Assembly (NCBI RefSeq): GCF_029433115.1
Contig: NZ_JARNTV010000031.1
Location: forward strand, 1-40,817
Direction: 5' to 3'
DNA: 40,817 nt
Source: Sphingomonas sp. AOB5
Lineage (GTDB): Bacteria > Pseudomonadota > Alphaproteobacteria > Sphingomonadales > Sphingomonadaceae
This document shows, one piece after another, positions 24,853 to 33,537 of the stretch. Position numbers and translations under genes: made by a program. The number at the start of each line of letters is the position of its first letter. Position 1 is the stretch's first letter. A model generated the notes under the pieces. That model saw only the letters and a list, made by a program, of their open reading frames with translations, was not told the DNA's origin and searched no databases.

Positions 24853-24980
24853 TCACTTCTCAGTTCGTCTTCTGTTCCGGAATGCCGCAAGGCTCCGCAA
24901 CGCTTGAGTCCGAGTTCCTCCATTTCGGAGGTTATGGTGCGACCCGCCCGTAGCGGGAGTACAGAATGCTCCGTTCCGGT

Positions 24981-25895
24981 TTATTCGAAGATTTCCGCGG
25001 TACGCTGCACATCGTCTTCGGTGACTTCACCGCGTTCGTAGAGCAGCTCACGCGCCGCTGTGGCGCTCGCGCCCGAAGACAGCGCCATGGTGATCGTCTG
25101 CGCCAGCGCGCTCAGCAGGACCATCAGCACCATCATCGGCGTCGACATCGAAATCGTGCGCAGTGCCTGCGCTTCCTCGACCTGTTTCAGCGCCTCGGGA
25201 TTGCCCATCGCCTGCATCAGTTCGGAGAAATAGGGCCCGACGAACGGCAGAGTGAACGCGGCATAGATCACGATGCTGACCAGCCAGATCACCAGATATG
25301 CCGCGAACAGCGTCCAGAAGCGGCCGCTCGTCAGCTCCCACGAACCATCGATCACGATCTTCCGGCGCAGCAGGGTGAGCGGCAGGACGAGCGACAGGCG
25401 AACCCACAGGAACACCAGACCTGCGACCAGCGCGAGATAGAGAAGCACCACCACGCCCATCGCCATGCCCGGCGAGCCCGAGAACGCAGCGGCGAATCCG
25501 GCCGCGACGAAACCGAGAAGCAGCACGAGGATGAACGCGCCGATACCGCCGACGATGACCAGAATCAGAAACAGCCCGAAGATCCGCAGCTCGTCCATGC
25601 CCAGCCGCAGATAGCCGAACGCGGACTCGCTCGGCCGCAGCACCGCGCGATAACTGGCGTTCAACAGCGCCAGCGTGACCAGTCCGGCCAGCAGGCTCAT
25701 GCCGATCCCGATAAAGCCCAATGCGCTCGGGTCCGGAACGCCCAGCGTGTCGATCTGGGCGTTCATCATCCGGATCAGCATGAGCTGGGTCGCCAGCGCC
25801 ACGACGAACTGCACCACGAACCAGATGGCTACCGCCACCGGCCGATCGCGGATCAGTCCGAAGCCGCCGCCGATAATCGATCCCACGCTAGCCAT
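24981..25895 (-). CDS. Multi-pass inner-membrane protein, uncharacterised
   Basis: The protein has 304 residues with about six hydrophobic helices (VAIWFVVQFVVALATQLMLI, GMSLLAGLVTLALLNASY, IFGLFLILVIVGGIGAFILVLLL, VVVLLYLALVAGLVFLWVRLSLVLPLTLL, FAAYLVIWLVSIVIYAAF and a C-terminal one). The pattern WVRLSLVLPLTLLRRK ... SWELTSGRFWTLFAAYLVIWL is typical of a conserved membrane family related to the glycerophosphodiester-phosphodiesterase membrane domain. No catalytic site is visible. It lies downstream of pntB on the same strand (52 bases), so read-through from the transhydrogenase operon is possible. Confidence 0.8.
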   Translation of the reverse strand: MASVGSIIGGGFGLIRDRPVAVAIWFVVQFVVALATQLMLIRMMNAQIDTLGVPDPSALGFIGIGMSLLAGLVTLALLNASYRAVLRPSESAFGYLRLGMDELRIFGLFLILVIVGGIGAFILVLLLGFVAAGFAAAFSGSPGMAMGVVVLLYLALVAGLVFLWVRLSLVLPLTLLRRKIVIDGSWELTSGRFWTLFAAYLVIWLVSIVIYAAFTLPFVGPYFSELMQAMGNPEALKQVEEAQALRTISMSTPMMVLMVLLSALAQTITMALSSGASATAARELLYERGEVTEDDVQRTAEIFE

Positions 25896-25947
25896 GCCAT
25901 CCCCCTCCGGCTTGCCACCCGGGGAATAGTGCGCGGAAACGCCGCGA

Positions 25948-27378
25948 TTAGTCCAGCGACTTCACGATCTCTTCGACCATCTTCTTGGCGTCCGCCAGCA
26001 ACATCATGGTGTTGTCGGCATAGAAGACGTCGTTGTCGACGCCGGCATAGCCAACGCCGCCCATGCTGCGCTTGATGAACAGCACCGTCTTGGCCTTGCC
26101 CACATCGAACACCGGCATGCCATAGATGGGCGAGGACTTGTCGGTCTTGGCCGCGGGATTGACCACGTCATTGGCACCGATGATGAACGCCACGTCAGTC
26201 TGCGCGAACTCGGAGTTGATGTCCTCCAGTTCGAACACCTCGTCATAGGGCACGTTCGCTTCGGCCAGCAGCACGTTCATATGCCCCGGCATGCGCCCGG
26301 CGACCGGATGGATGGCGTATTTCACGCGGACGCCATGTTCCTTCAGCTTGTCGCCCATTTCGCGCAGCACGTGCTGTGCCTGGGCGACAGCCATGCCGTA
26401 ACCGGGAACGATGATGACCTGTTCGGCCTGCTGCATCAGGAAGGCGGCATCCTCGGCGCTGCCCCGCTTCCACGGCCGCTGTTCCTTCGCTTCACCCGAT
26501 CCGCCGCCGCTGTCGCCGCCGAAACCGCCCGCGATCACGCTGATGAAGCTGCGATTCATCGCGCGGCACATGATGTAGCTCAGGATCGCGCCCGACGAGC
26601 CGACCAGCGCGCCGGTGATGATCATCGCGCTGTTGTGCAGCGTGAAGCCCATCGCCGCCGCCGCCCAGCCCGAATAGCTGTTCAGCATCGACACGACGAC
26701 CGGCATGTCCGCGCCGCCGATCGGGATGATCAGCAAGAAGCCGATCAGGAAGCTGAGGCCCGTCACGGTCCAGAACACCCAGGGGCTCTGGTCGGTCACG
26801 AAATAGGCGATCAGGCCCAGGATCGCGGCCAGCGTGCCCAGATTGATGATGTGGCGCCCCGGCAGCATGATCGGCTTGCCGCTCATGTTTCCGTTGAGCT
26901 TCAGGAACGCGATCACCGATCCGGAGAAGGTGATCGCGCCGATCGCGATGCCCAGCCCCATCTCGATCCGGCTGACGGCCAGGATCTCGCCCGCCGCATC
27001 GGTGATGCCGAACGGAACCGGATTGAGGAATGCCGCTGCCGCCACCAGCACCGCGGCCATGCCGACAAGGCTGTGGAACGCCGCCACCAGCTGCGGCATC
27101 GCAGTCATCGAGATCATCCGCGCGATCACGAAGCCGATCAGGCCGCCGATCGCTACCGCACCGCCAACCTCGGCCCAGCTGAACGGCATCGTCCAGTTGG
27201 GCACCGGGTGTGTATAGAGCGTCACGCCGACCGCCAGCAGCATGCCCAGCATGCCGTAACGATTGCCCGCGCGGCTGGTCGACGGGCTCGAAAGCCCGCG
27301 CAGCGCGAGGATGAAACAGATGCCGGAGACCAGATAGGCCAGCGCCACCCACGGATTTACGGGAGCCACCTCATGCAT
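25948..27378 (-). CDS. pntB: NAD(P) transhydrogenase subunit beta
   Basis: The protein has 476 residues. About nine membrane helices form the proton channel half. A C-terminal NADP(H)-binding domain III (from about 300) has the fingerprint VIIVPGYGMAVAQAQH, then HPVAGRMPGHMNVLLAEA, and ends FELEDINSEF ... GANDVVNPAA. Length and motifs match PntB. With PntAA and PntAB it makes NADPH from NADH, driven by the proton gradient, in the inner membrane. It starts 15 bases after pntAB. Confidence 0.97.
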   Translation of the reverse strand: MHEVAPVNPWVALAYLVSGICFILALRGLSSPSTSRAGNRYGMLGMLLAVGVTLYTHPVPNWTMPFSWAEVGGAVAIGGLIGFVIARMISMTAMPQLVAAFHSLVGMAAVLVAAAAFLNPVPFGITDAAGEILAVSRIEMGLGIAIGAITFSGSVIAFLKLNGNMSGKPIMLPGRHIINLGTLAAILGLIAYFVTDQSPWVFWTVTGLSFLIGFLLIIPIGGADMPVVVSMLNSYSGWAAAAMGFTLHNSAMIITGALVGSSGAILSYIMCRAMNRSFISVIAGGFGGDSGGGSGEAKEQRPWKRGSAEDAAFLMQQAEQVIIVPGYGMAVAQAQHVLREMGDKLKEHGVRVKYAIHPVAGRMPGHMNVLLAEANVPYDEVFELEDINSEFAQTDVAFIIGANDVVNPAAKTDKSSPIYGMPVFDVGKAKTVLFIKRSMGGVGYAGVDNDVFYADNTMMLLADAKKMVEEIVKSLD

Positions 27379-27393
27379 TGTCCGCGCTCCCCC

Positions 27394-27687
27394 TTACTTC
27401 GTCTTTTTCTTGTACATGGCGAGCATCCGCGCAGTGACCGCGAAGCCACCAAAGATGTTCACGCTGGCAAATGCCACCGCGACCAGTCCCAGCCATTTCG
27501 AGACTTCGCCCTGCACGCCGATCGCCGGCGCCACGCTGGCGATCAGCGCGCCGACGATAATCACCGACGAGATCGCGTTGGTCACCGCCATCAACGGCGT
27601 GTGCAGCGCCGGGGTGACCGACCAGACGACATAATAGCCGACGAAGCAGGCCAGCACGAAGATCGACAGGATCGAGATGAAGTCCAT
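27394..27687 (-). CDS. pntAB: NAD(P) transhydrogenase subunit alpha part 2
   Basis: The protein has 97 residues with three membrane helices ([54 protein letters not shown]) and a short basic tail. [19 protein letters not shown] and [13 protein letters not shown] are hallmarks of the membrane part of the alpha subunit. It is a separate gene here, as in alphaproteobacterial three-subunit enzymes. It is separated from pntAA by two unrelated secreted-protein genes. Confidence 0.97.
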   Translation of the reverse strand: MDFISILSIFVLACFVGYYVVWSVTPALHTPLMAVTNAISSVIIVGALIASVAPAIGVQGEVSKWLGLVAVAFASVNIFGGFAVTARMLAMYKKKTK

Positions 27688-27690
27688 GGC

Positions 27691-28089
27691 CTATTCTCCG
27701 GTCTTCTTCGGCGCAGCGGCGGGTGCCGCGGCGGCCGGCGCGGTAAGGGGCGGCAGACCTGCAGCGCGGCCCTCGACCCGGGTGATCAGATATTCGAGAT
27801 CGCGATCATAGCGCCGGCGGCTGTTGCAGGTGCTCATGTCGACCTTCGGCTTGAAGCTGGTCGGGATCGCCGATCCGAACGCCGCACGGAACCGTTCGGT
27901 GAGTGCCGCCACCCGCGGCGCGGATCGATCGACCATCTCCTTCTTGCGTTCCTCGCTGCCGCGCTCGCACTTCATCAGCGTGGCCTGTGCCAGCGCGATC
28001 TGGCCGAGATCGTCGCGCGCATGCTCGGCGGTATAGGCCGATTGCGCGGGTGCCATGACGGCCAGCAATGCGATCGAAATGAAGTTCAT
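27691..28089 (-). CDS. Secreted protein of unknown function inside the pnt operon
   Basis: The protein has 132 residues from ATG 28089. The signal peptide is about 1-17 (LLAVMAPAQSA). A helical, charged mature part (HARDDLGQIALAQATLMKCERGSEERKKEMVD) has two Cys (MKCERG, DMSTCNS), and the tail is Ala/Pro-rich and probably disordered. I recognise no family. It is three bases before pntAB, which implies cotranslation with the transhydrogenase. A direct role in the enzyme is not implied by any motif. Confidence 0.75.
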   Translation of the reverse strand: MNFISIALLAVMAPAQSAYTAEHARDDLGQIALAQATLMKCERGSEERKKEMVDRSAPRVAALTERFRAAFGSAIPTSFKPKVDMSTCNSRRRYDRDLEYLITRVEGRAAGLPPLTAPAAAAPAAAPKKTGE

Positions 28090-28114
28090 GACTGTGCGCG
28101 CCCCCTTTGCGCAA

Positions 28115-28870
28115 TCAATACAGGATGATCGGCTTGGCTTCGAACGGTGCGTCCATGCTGATCCGCACCGATTTCTCCCCCACCCGTTCATGCACGGTGA
28201 ATTTGCCGCCCATCGTCGCGAACGATGCCGGACCCGATCCGCTGCTCGCCCGCGGCCGCTCGTCGCTCAGGCAGTAGCGCGGCCCATATTGGCCGACGCA
28301 AACCTCGAACCGCTCGACGTCCGGCCCGCTGGGTCCGACATAGGTCAGGAACAGCGTCGGCGCGTCCTTCGTCTCGACCGGATCGCGCTTCTCGTATCGC
28401 GCGGGCACGATCTCGAGCAGCTTGGCGGGAATCCGGCCGCGGCCATAGAGAAAGTCGGGCACATCGTTGGTGATGCGGAAATAGCCTTCCACCTTGCCGT
28501 CGCCATCGGCGTCGACCAGGCACATGAAGCGCACCGTCCCGGCCCAGACGACCGATCCCGCGCCCGCCATCTTGGGCGGCTTCAGCGTACAGGCGACGAA
28601 GACCGGCGATTCAAGCCGCGCCAGATGCACACCGGCCTCGAGCACCGGCCGCCCGTCGGGCGCACGGAGCTCTTCGCTGGTCGCATAGAGTTCGCGCGGC
28701 AGCAGGCGGGTCCTGCTCACGACATCGCCCTTGGCGACGAGCTTCGGCGCGCCGTCATCGGCCTGCGGTTCGGCAATCCAGGTGAGGAGATAGCGCGGCC
28801 GTTCCTGCGCTGCGGCTGCCTGCCCGGTCAGCAACAGCATGGATGCTGCCGAGACGGCCGCACGGATCAA
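28115..28870 (-). CDS. Secreted protein of unknown function with EF-hand-like loop
   Basis: The protein has 251 residues. The start is TTG 28870, overlapping the pntAA stop (TTGA), so translation is coupled. The signal peptide is about 1-21 (LLLTGQAAAA). A predicted beta-rich mature region contains DADGDGKVEG, a Ca-binding-loop-like sequence of DxDxDG type, and Cys pairs (VACTL, MCLV, VCVGQYGPRYC). I do not recognise the family. The next gene follows 25 bases on. No link to transhydrogenase is visible beyond the operon. Confidence 0.75.
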   Translation of the reverse strand: MIRAAVSAASMLLLTGQAAAAQERPRYLLTWIAEPQADDGAPKLVAKGDVVSRTRLLPRELYATSEELRAPDGRPVLEAGVHLARLESPVFVACTLKPPKMAGAGSVVWAGTVRFMCLVDADGDGKVEGYFRITNDVPDFLYGRGRIPAKLLEIVPARYEKRDPVETKDAPTLFLTYVGPSGPDVERFEVCVGQYGPRYCLSDERPRASSGSGPASFATMGGKFTVHERVGEKSVRISMDAPFEAKPIILY

Positions 28871-29988
28871 CCGAGCAGCCTCGCGTTCACGACCTTGCCA
28901 TCCTTCGTCAGCCGCACCGCGTCGCCGATCTCCTCGTCGAGCACGACCTTGCCGCCTTCCTTGTCCCAGAAGGCCGAGAGGAAGTTGAACAGATTGCGCG
29001 AGAACAGCGCCGACGCGTCCGCGGCGAGTCGTCCGGCGACATTCTTGTGGCCCACGATCTTCACGCCATGCTTCTCGACGACTTCGCCTGCGACCGCGCC
29101 TTCGACATTGCCGCCGCTTTCGACCGCGAGATCGACGATCACGCTGCCCGGCCGCATCGTCGCGATCTGTGCATCGCTGATCAGCCGCGGCGCGGGGCGC
29201 CCGGGGATCAGTGCGGTGGTGATCACGATATCCTGCTTGGCAATATGCGACGATACCAGTTCGGCCTGGGCCTTCTGATATTCCTCGCTCATCTCGGTGG
29301 CATAGCCGCCCGAGCCTTCGCCTTCGATCCCCGCGACATTCTCGACGAAGATCGGCTTGGCGCCGAGCGACTGGATCTGCTCCTTGGTCGCCGAACGCAC
29401 GTCGGTCGCCGAGACCTGTGCGCCGAGGCGCCGCGCGGTCGCAATCGCCTGCAGCCCCGCAACGCCCACGCCCATCACGAAGACCTTAGCGGCGGAGACG
29501 GTGCCGGCCGCGGTCATCATCATCGGAAAGGCCCGGCCATATTCGGCGGCAGCGTCGAGCACCGCCTTGTATCCGGCCAGGTTCGACTGGGACGAGAGGA
29601 TGTCCATCGACTGCGCGCGGGTGATTCGCGGCATGAACTCCATCGCCAGCGCCTCGGCGCCCAGCGCGGCATAGTCGTCCACGCGTGCGCGATCGCCGAA
29701 CGGATTGAGGCCCGCGACGATCCATGCGCCGGACTTCAGCCCGCCTAGGCTCTTCGGATCGGGACCCTGCACGCCCAGCAGGATGTCGGCATCCTTGATC
29801 GCTGCCGCCCGGTCGGTGACCGTCGCGCCCGCTGCGGCATAGCCCGCATCGTCGAACGACGCGGCATCGCCCGCACCTGCCTCGACCGCGACCTCGGCGC
29901 CGAGCGCGACGAACTTCTTCACCGTCTCGGCCGTGGCCGAAACGCGTCGTTCACCGGTGGCGCCCTCCTTGAGGACGGCGATCTTCAC
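28867..29988 (-). CDS. pntAA: NAD(P) transhydrogenase subunit alpha part 1
   Basis: The protein has 373 residues from GTG 29988, which directly follows the stop of the cytochrome oxidase subunit gene with no spacer. The NAD(H)-binding domain I is related to alanine dehydrogenase. It shows MKIAVLKEGATGERRVSAT at the N-terminus, Rossmann fingerprint VFVMGVGVAGLQAIATARRLGA, then ATDVRSATKEQ and PGSVIVDLAVESGGN. It is cytoplasmic, docking on PntAB/PntB. It ends in the TTGA overlap with the downstream secreted-protein gene. Confidence 0.97.
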   Translation of the reverse strand: MKIAVLKEGATGERRVSATAETVKKFVALGAEVAVEAGAGDAASFDDAGYAAAGATVTDRAAAIKDADILLGVQGPDPKSLGGLKSGAWIVAGLNPFGDRARVDDYAALGAEALAMEFMPRITRAQSMDILSSQSNLAGYKAVLDAAAEYGRAFPMMMTAAGTVSAAKVFVMGVGVAGLQAIATARRLGAQVSATDVRSATKEQIQSLGAKPIFVENVAGIEGEGSGGYATEMSEEYQKAQAELVSSHIAKQDIVITTALIPGRPAPRLISDAQIATMRPGSVIVDLAVESGGNVEGAVAGEVVEKHGVKIVGHKNVAGRLAADASALFSRNLFNFLSAFWDKEGGKVVLDEEIGDAVRLTKDGKVVNARLLG

Positions 29989-30126
29989 TTACTTGGCGAT
30001 CAGAACGACGACGAGCGCACCCACCGCGAAACACGCCACGGTGCCCCAGGTCATCATCGAGACGAACCCGTTGAACGTCTGCGTGTGCGTCTTGATCTCA
30101 TGCGTCGCGTTGCTGTCGTCGGCCAT
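29989..30126 (-). CDS. aa3-type cytochrome c oxidase subunit IV (small)
   Basis: The protein has 45 residues from ATG 30126, with GAGGGG nine bases upstream. The sequence begins MADDSNATHEIKTHTQTFNG and continues with one membrane helix (about 28-44: TWGTVACFAVGALVVVLIA). The pattern T-x-T-F-x-G-F ... W-G-T ... V-L-I-A-K is typical of the small subunit IV family of alphaproteobacterial aa3 oxidases. It is the first gene of the pnt operon; its TAA is immediately followed by the GTG of pntAA, so the two are tightly coupled. The main oxidase genes are not in the window. Confidence 0.85.
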   Translation of the reverse strand: MADDSNATHEIKTHTQTFNGFVSMMTWGTVACFAVGALVVVLIAK

Positions 30127-30205
30127 GTGATCGTCCCCTCATGTTTGTTGGAGACTTCCCTAACGACGCACGCGGCCAGCCTCAAGAGCGAGCGGCCAAG
30201 AGTTT

Positions 30206-30329
30206 GTTTCAGCAGGGCTGAAACGGCTACGGCGCCGGCCCGCACCCCCACCCGGCCGCCCATAGAATATACTTCCGTTGGGCGGTCGGGTGGGGGTGCG
30301 GGTCGGCACCGCTTCAGCGCAGCGCGAAG
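30206..30329. repeat. Long palindromic repeat, copy 3, with hairpins on both sides
   Basis: Arms 30231-30262 and 30279-30310 (32 bp) pair with three differences, all G-T if the plus strand is read as RNA. The 16-nt loop TAGAATATACTTCCGT (30263-30278) is the exact reverse complement of the loop of copy 1, so this copy is inverted. Short hairpins flank it: GTTTCAGC/GCTGAAAC (30206-30224) on the left, and CTTC-GCG/CGC-GAAG with a one-base bulge (30312-30329) on the right. It lies between the pnt operon promoter and the sigma-54 activator. Confidence 0.9.
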
Positions 30330-30416
30330 ACGCCAAATTCAGGCTTAAGCTGACCTTTACCCATTCTGATTATCCCTGATGCGCTGAAACGAGACAGTGG
30401 GGACGGAAAAGGCGCG

Positions 30417-31844
30417 ATGACGCGAAACGGGCAACGCCTACTGATGCTGATCGACGATGAGCCGGCCCAACGCCGTCTCGTCGCGGCGATCGCTGCGCGC
30501 CGCGGCTGGCGCACCGTTTTCGCCAATGAAGGCGAAGTGGCCATCGCCACGCTCGGCACGCCGGATGGCATGGCGCTCGATGCGGTGATCCTCGATCATT
30601 CGTCGCCAGATGCCGATGCTTCGGAGCTGATTGCCGAGCTGCGCATGCGCCGCCCGCAACTGCCGATCCTGATGCTCACCGCCAATGGCTCGGTCGCTGC
30701 CGCCGTTTCGGCGATGCGCGCCGGCGCCACCGATTTTCTGGTCAAGCCGCTCGCATCGGAACGCCTGCTCGCCGCGCTAGAAGCCGCGGTCGGCGGCAAG
30801 ACCTCGGGCGAACTCCGTCCGCTCACCGAAAAGCTCTCCGCGCCGCTGGCGTTCGACGAGATCGTGGGTTCCGCACCGCAGTTCCGCGCTGCGCTCGCCA
30901 TCGCCGCCAAGGCAGCCCGTGCCCGGGTTCCGGTGCTGATCGAAGGCGAATCGGGCGTTGGCAAGGAAGTGGTCGCGGAAGCGATCCACGCCGCCTCCCC
31001 GCGCAACCGCAAGGATATCGTCGCGGTCAATTGCGGCGCGATCCCCGCCAACCTCGTCGAATCCGAGCTGTTCGGGCACGAGAAAGGTGCCTTTACCGGC
31101 GCGTTCGAACGCAAGATCGGCCGGTTTCAGGAAGCCGATGGCGGCACCTTGTTCCTCGACGAAGTCGGCGAAATGCCGCTCGAGGCGCAAGTGAAGCTGC
31201 TCCGCGTGCTCCAGTCGGGTGAGATCCAGCCGATCGGCGCGCGCCATCCCAAGGAAGTGGATGTCCGCGTGATCGCGGCGACCAACAAGACCCTTCTCGC
31301 CGAAGTCGAGGCAGGCCGCTTCCGCGAGGACCTCTATTACCGGCTCAACGTCGTACAGGTGACGATCCCGCCGCTGCGCGAGCGTACCGGCGATATTCCG
31401 GGTCTCGCCCGCCACTTGCTCGGCCGCATCGCCGAACAGCCGGGCCTTCGCCCGCTGGGCATCACCGACGATGCGCTCGCGCTGCTCGGCACCTATGACT
31501 GGCCGGGCAATGTCCGCCAGCTTCAGAACGCGCTGTTCCGCGCCGCGGTGCTCTGCGACGGTGACGGCCTGACGCGTGCCGATTTCCCGCAGATCGCCCA
31601 GCTCGCGCTCGGCAAGCCCGCGGGACAGGGCGCCGGATCGCAATCCTCGGGCAATGCCGGGGTCACCTTGTTCCGCCCGGACGGCAATCTGCGCGCGCTG
31701 GACGAGATCGAAGCCGATGTCATCCGCCTCGCCATCGGCCATTATCGCGGCCGCATGACCGAAGTCGCCCGCCGCCTCGGCATCGGCCGCTCGACGCTCT
31801 ACCGCAAGCTGGGCGAACTGGGGATCGACCAGAGCGCGGCCTGA
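30417..31844 (+). CDS. Sigma-54-dependent response regulator (NtrC family)
   Basis: The protein has 475 residues. The receiver (about 7-125) has DDE near 13-15, phospho-Asp60 (VILDHSSPD) and Lys110 (FLVKPL). The AAA+ domain (about 145-375) has Walker A GESGVGKE (176-183), the sigma-54 contact loop GAFTGA (224-229) and Walker [12 protein letters not shown]. The C-terminal Fis-type helix-turn-helix (about 430-470) reads [21 protein letters not shown]. All activator parts are present. No kinase gene adjoins it. It activates RpoN promoters; targets are not visible. Confidence 0.95.
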   Translation: MTRNGQRLLMLIDDEPAQRRLVAAIAARRGWRTVFANEGEVAIATLGTPDGMALDAVILDHSSPDADASELIAELRMRRPQLPILMLTANGSVAAAVSAMRAGATDFLVKPLASERLLAALEAAVGGKTSGELRPLTEKLSAPLAFDEIVGSAPQFRAALAIAAKAARARVPVLIEGESGVGKEVVAEAIHAASPRNRKDIVAVNCGAIPANLVESELFGHEKGAFTGAFERKIGRFQEADGGTLFLDEVGEMPLEAQVKLLRVLQSGEIQPIGARHPKEVDVRVIAATNKTLLAEVEAGRFREDLYYRLNVVQVTIPPLRERTGDIPGLARHLLGRIAEQPGLRPLGITDDALALLGTYDWPGNVRQLQNALFRAAVLCDGDGLTRADFPQIAQLALGKPAGQGAGSQSSGNAGVTLFRPDGNLRALDEIEADVIRLAIGHYRGRMTEVARRLGIGRSTLYRKLGELGIDQSAA

Positions 31845-31863
31845 TCCCGGCCCGCCATGTAGC

Positions 31864-32178
31864 TTATTCTAAGGTCCGCACGACTTCATACAGGCCGGGA
31901 TGCGCGTCGCCGAAATCGCGATTGCGCCCGATCATGCCCGTCGCCTTCAGCCGTTCGATCACGGCCAATGCCGCATCCAGGCTGTCGCTCTGCGCATAGT
32001 TGACCACCCGCGTGCCATCGAGGCTGCGGTGCAGGCTGGCCGATCGCCAGCCCGGTACTTCGCGCGCGACTGCGACGCCGCGCGCAAGCTGTTCGATCAT
32101 CGCTGCCTGCCCGCCTTCGGGCACAGTGAACAGGTTGATCTGGGTAACGACGCCAGTGGCGCTCAGGATGATGGGCAC
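31864..32178 (-). CDS. Antibiotic-biosynthesis-monooxygenase (ABM) domain protein
   Basis: The protein has 104 residues. It is a single dimeric alpha+beta barrel domain: strand TQINLFTVPEGGQAAMIEQL, helix, PGWRSASLHRSLDGTRVVNYAQ and a final NRDFGDAHPGLYEVVRTLE. The motif set matches ABM proteins, a mixed family of quinone-forming oxygenases, heme-degrading enzymes and stress proteins with no common reaction. The gene is convergent with the sigma-54 regulator. No signal peptide is seen. Confidence 0.85.
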   Translation of the reverse strand: MPIILSATGVVTQINLFTVPEGGQAAMIEQLARGVAVAREVPGWRSASLHRSLDGTRVVNYAQSDSLDAALAVIERLKATGMIGRNRDFGDAHPGLYEVVRTLE

Positions 32179-32352
32179 AGGTCTTCTCCTCGCGTTGCGG
32201 CCTGACGAGGAGCGATCTTCTCCGCGCGCAGGCCATTGCCTGCCGCGGGTGCCCGCGCGGTGCGGGAACGGAGCCTTCCGCTTCTGGAAGGGGCCGGGCT
32301 TACCGGTTGCCGGCCGAGGTCCTTTTCGACGGCTCGTTAACTAGCAGCCGGC

Positions 32353-32796
32353 TCAGCGCACCGCCACCAGTTTCGCCGAGGCGATGTGCCAGCGCGTCTT
32401 CGCCACCGGCGCGCCTGTGCCCTCGACCACACGGTGCAGCGTATAGCGGCCGCGGAAATGCTGGCGCGTGCCGTTCTTCAGCGTGGCATAGACATCCACC
32501 GGCACATCGATCCAGCGCTGGCTCATCCCCGCATCACCATTGACCGGGGTGCCCGTCACCACCCGGCTGCGCGCAGTCGCGGCAAAGCCCTGACGGAACG
32601 CGGCATAGCTCTTGCCGCTCGCCGCGCCGTTCCCGTCCCATGTCTGATAGGCGGCGCGGAAATCGCCCCGGTCGATGGCCGCATAATAGCGCTCGACGGT
32701 CTGCTTCGCCGCCGCCGGGCTGCCGACCGACTGCAATGGCGCCGCCGAGACTAGCGCAGGCGCGCCCAGCAGAGCGATCAGGACGGAAACACGCAT
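32353..32796 (-). CDS. Secreted small protein, NTF2/SnoaL-like
   Basis: The protein has 147 residues with a signal peptide of about 18 residues (LLGAPALVSAAP). The mature sequence AAKQTVERYYAAIDRGDFRAAYQTWDG, followed by a curved beta region with RWIDVPVDVYATLKNGTRQHFRGRYTLHRVV, has the helix-strand order of the NTF2-like cone fold. A small ligand-binding or structural role in the periplasm is possible; no catalytic residues stand out. A CCTTCC/GGAAGG hairpin lies downstream at about 32273-32290 without a T-run. Confidence 0.75.
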   Translation of the reverse strand: MRVSVLIALLGAPALVSAAPLQSVGSPAAAKQTVERYYAAIDRGDFRAAYQTWDGNGAASGKSYAAFRQGFAATARSRVVTGTPVNGDAGMSQRWIDVPVDVYATLKNGTRQHFRGRYTLHRVVEGTGAPVAKTRWHIASAKLVAVR

Positions 32797-32856
32797 GGCA
32801 GCACCTCTCTCATGGTCTCGCCCGACGAACGCCTGCCCCGATATGCCGGTTCCGGC

Positions 32857-33369
32857 TCACCCGAACAGCCACAGGCCCATGATCCGGCTCGGCAGGAAGG
32901 CAAAGGCGCCGGGGATCAGCAGCCCGCCGAGATACAAGGTGATCAGCATCCGGCGGTGCCGGTCGATCCGTCCGGCCCGCGCAGCGGCGATCGCGCGCAC
33001 CATCCCGACGATGGTCAGCGGCACGAACAGGTGGATGAAGCTGAACCCGCCATGGTTGATGTGCCGGATGAAGATCGCCGAAAGCGCGGTGACCAGCATC
33101 ATCAGCATCCAGATCTTGCCCAGCATCCGGTGCCGCGCATCGCCCTTGCGCGTCAGCATCACATAAAGGCCGAGCGGCACCGCCGGGATCACCGTCGCGA
33201 CATGGACGATCACCGCCAGATCCTTCGCCTGGGGAATCGACGGGGCGAGACCAGCAAAGGCGCGGCCCAGCGCGATAGCGGCGGCGATGGTCATCGCCCC
33301 ACCGCCCGCAATCATCGCAGCGCGGATGGCCGGGGAAAGGTCGTTCGGGCGGATGGTCGTGGCGGTCAT
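32857..33369 (-). CDS. DUF2306-family membrane protein
   Basis: The protein has 170 residues from ATG 33369. It has four or five membrane helices, with H-x-x-x-H-type positions (VIVHVATVIPAVPLGLY, GDARHRMLGKIWMLMMLVTALSAIFIRH, FSFIHLFVPLTIVG, HRRMLITLYLGGLLIPGAFA). Conserved His residues on several helices suggest metal or heme contact, as in other DUF2306/YoaT-like proteins. It is divergent from a LytTR membrane regulator 168 bases away, a pairing seen in other bacteria that suggests the regulator controls it. Confidence 0.8.
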   Translation of the reverse strand: MTATTIRPNDLSPAIRAAMIAGGGAMTIAAAIALGRAFAGLAPSIPQAKDLAVIVHVATVIPAVPLGLYVMLTRKGDARHRMLGKIWMLMMLVTALSAIFIRHINHGGFSFIHLFVPLTIVGMVRAIAAARAGRIDRHRRMLITLYLGGLLIPGAFAFLPSRIMGLWLFG

Positions 33370-33537
33370 GGGGCAGGCTCCGATTGGGTGTCGGAGCCAG
33401 ACTGGCGCGGGCCGGATCGCCCGCAATCGCGCCTTCGCGGAGCGCGCGATTATCGCGCCAATGGTGTGTTTCTCCGGGGCTTTGCCATTTCGCGCTTCGC
33501 CAATCGGCGCTAGTCACCGCGCCATGGGGCAAGGGCC

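Noticed and set aside
24834..24923. A 29-codon minus-strand leader frame whose stop overlaps the start region of the winged-helix regulator, with a CCTCC/GGAGG inverted repeat around its ATG
   Set aside because: It has no ribosome site before its ATG, no recognisable product, and its length is expected by chance. Kept only as a possible uORF to check by ribosome profiling.
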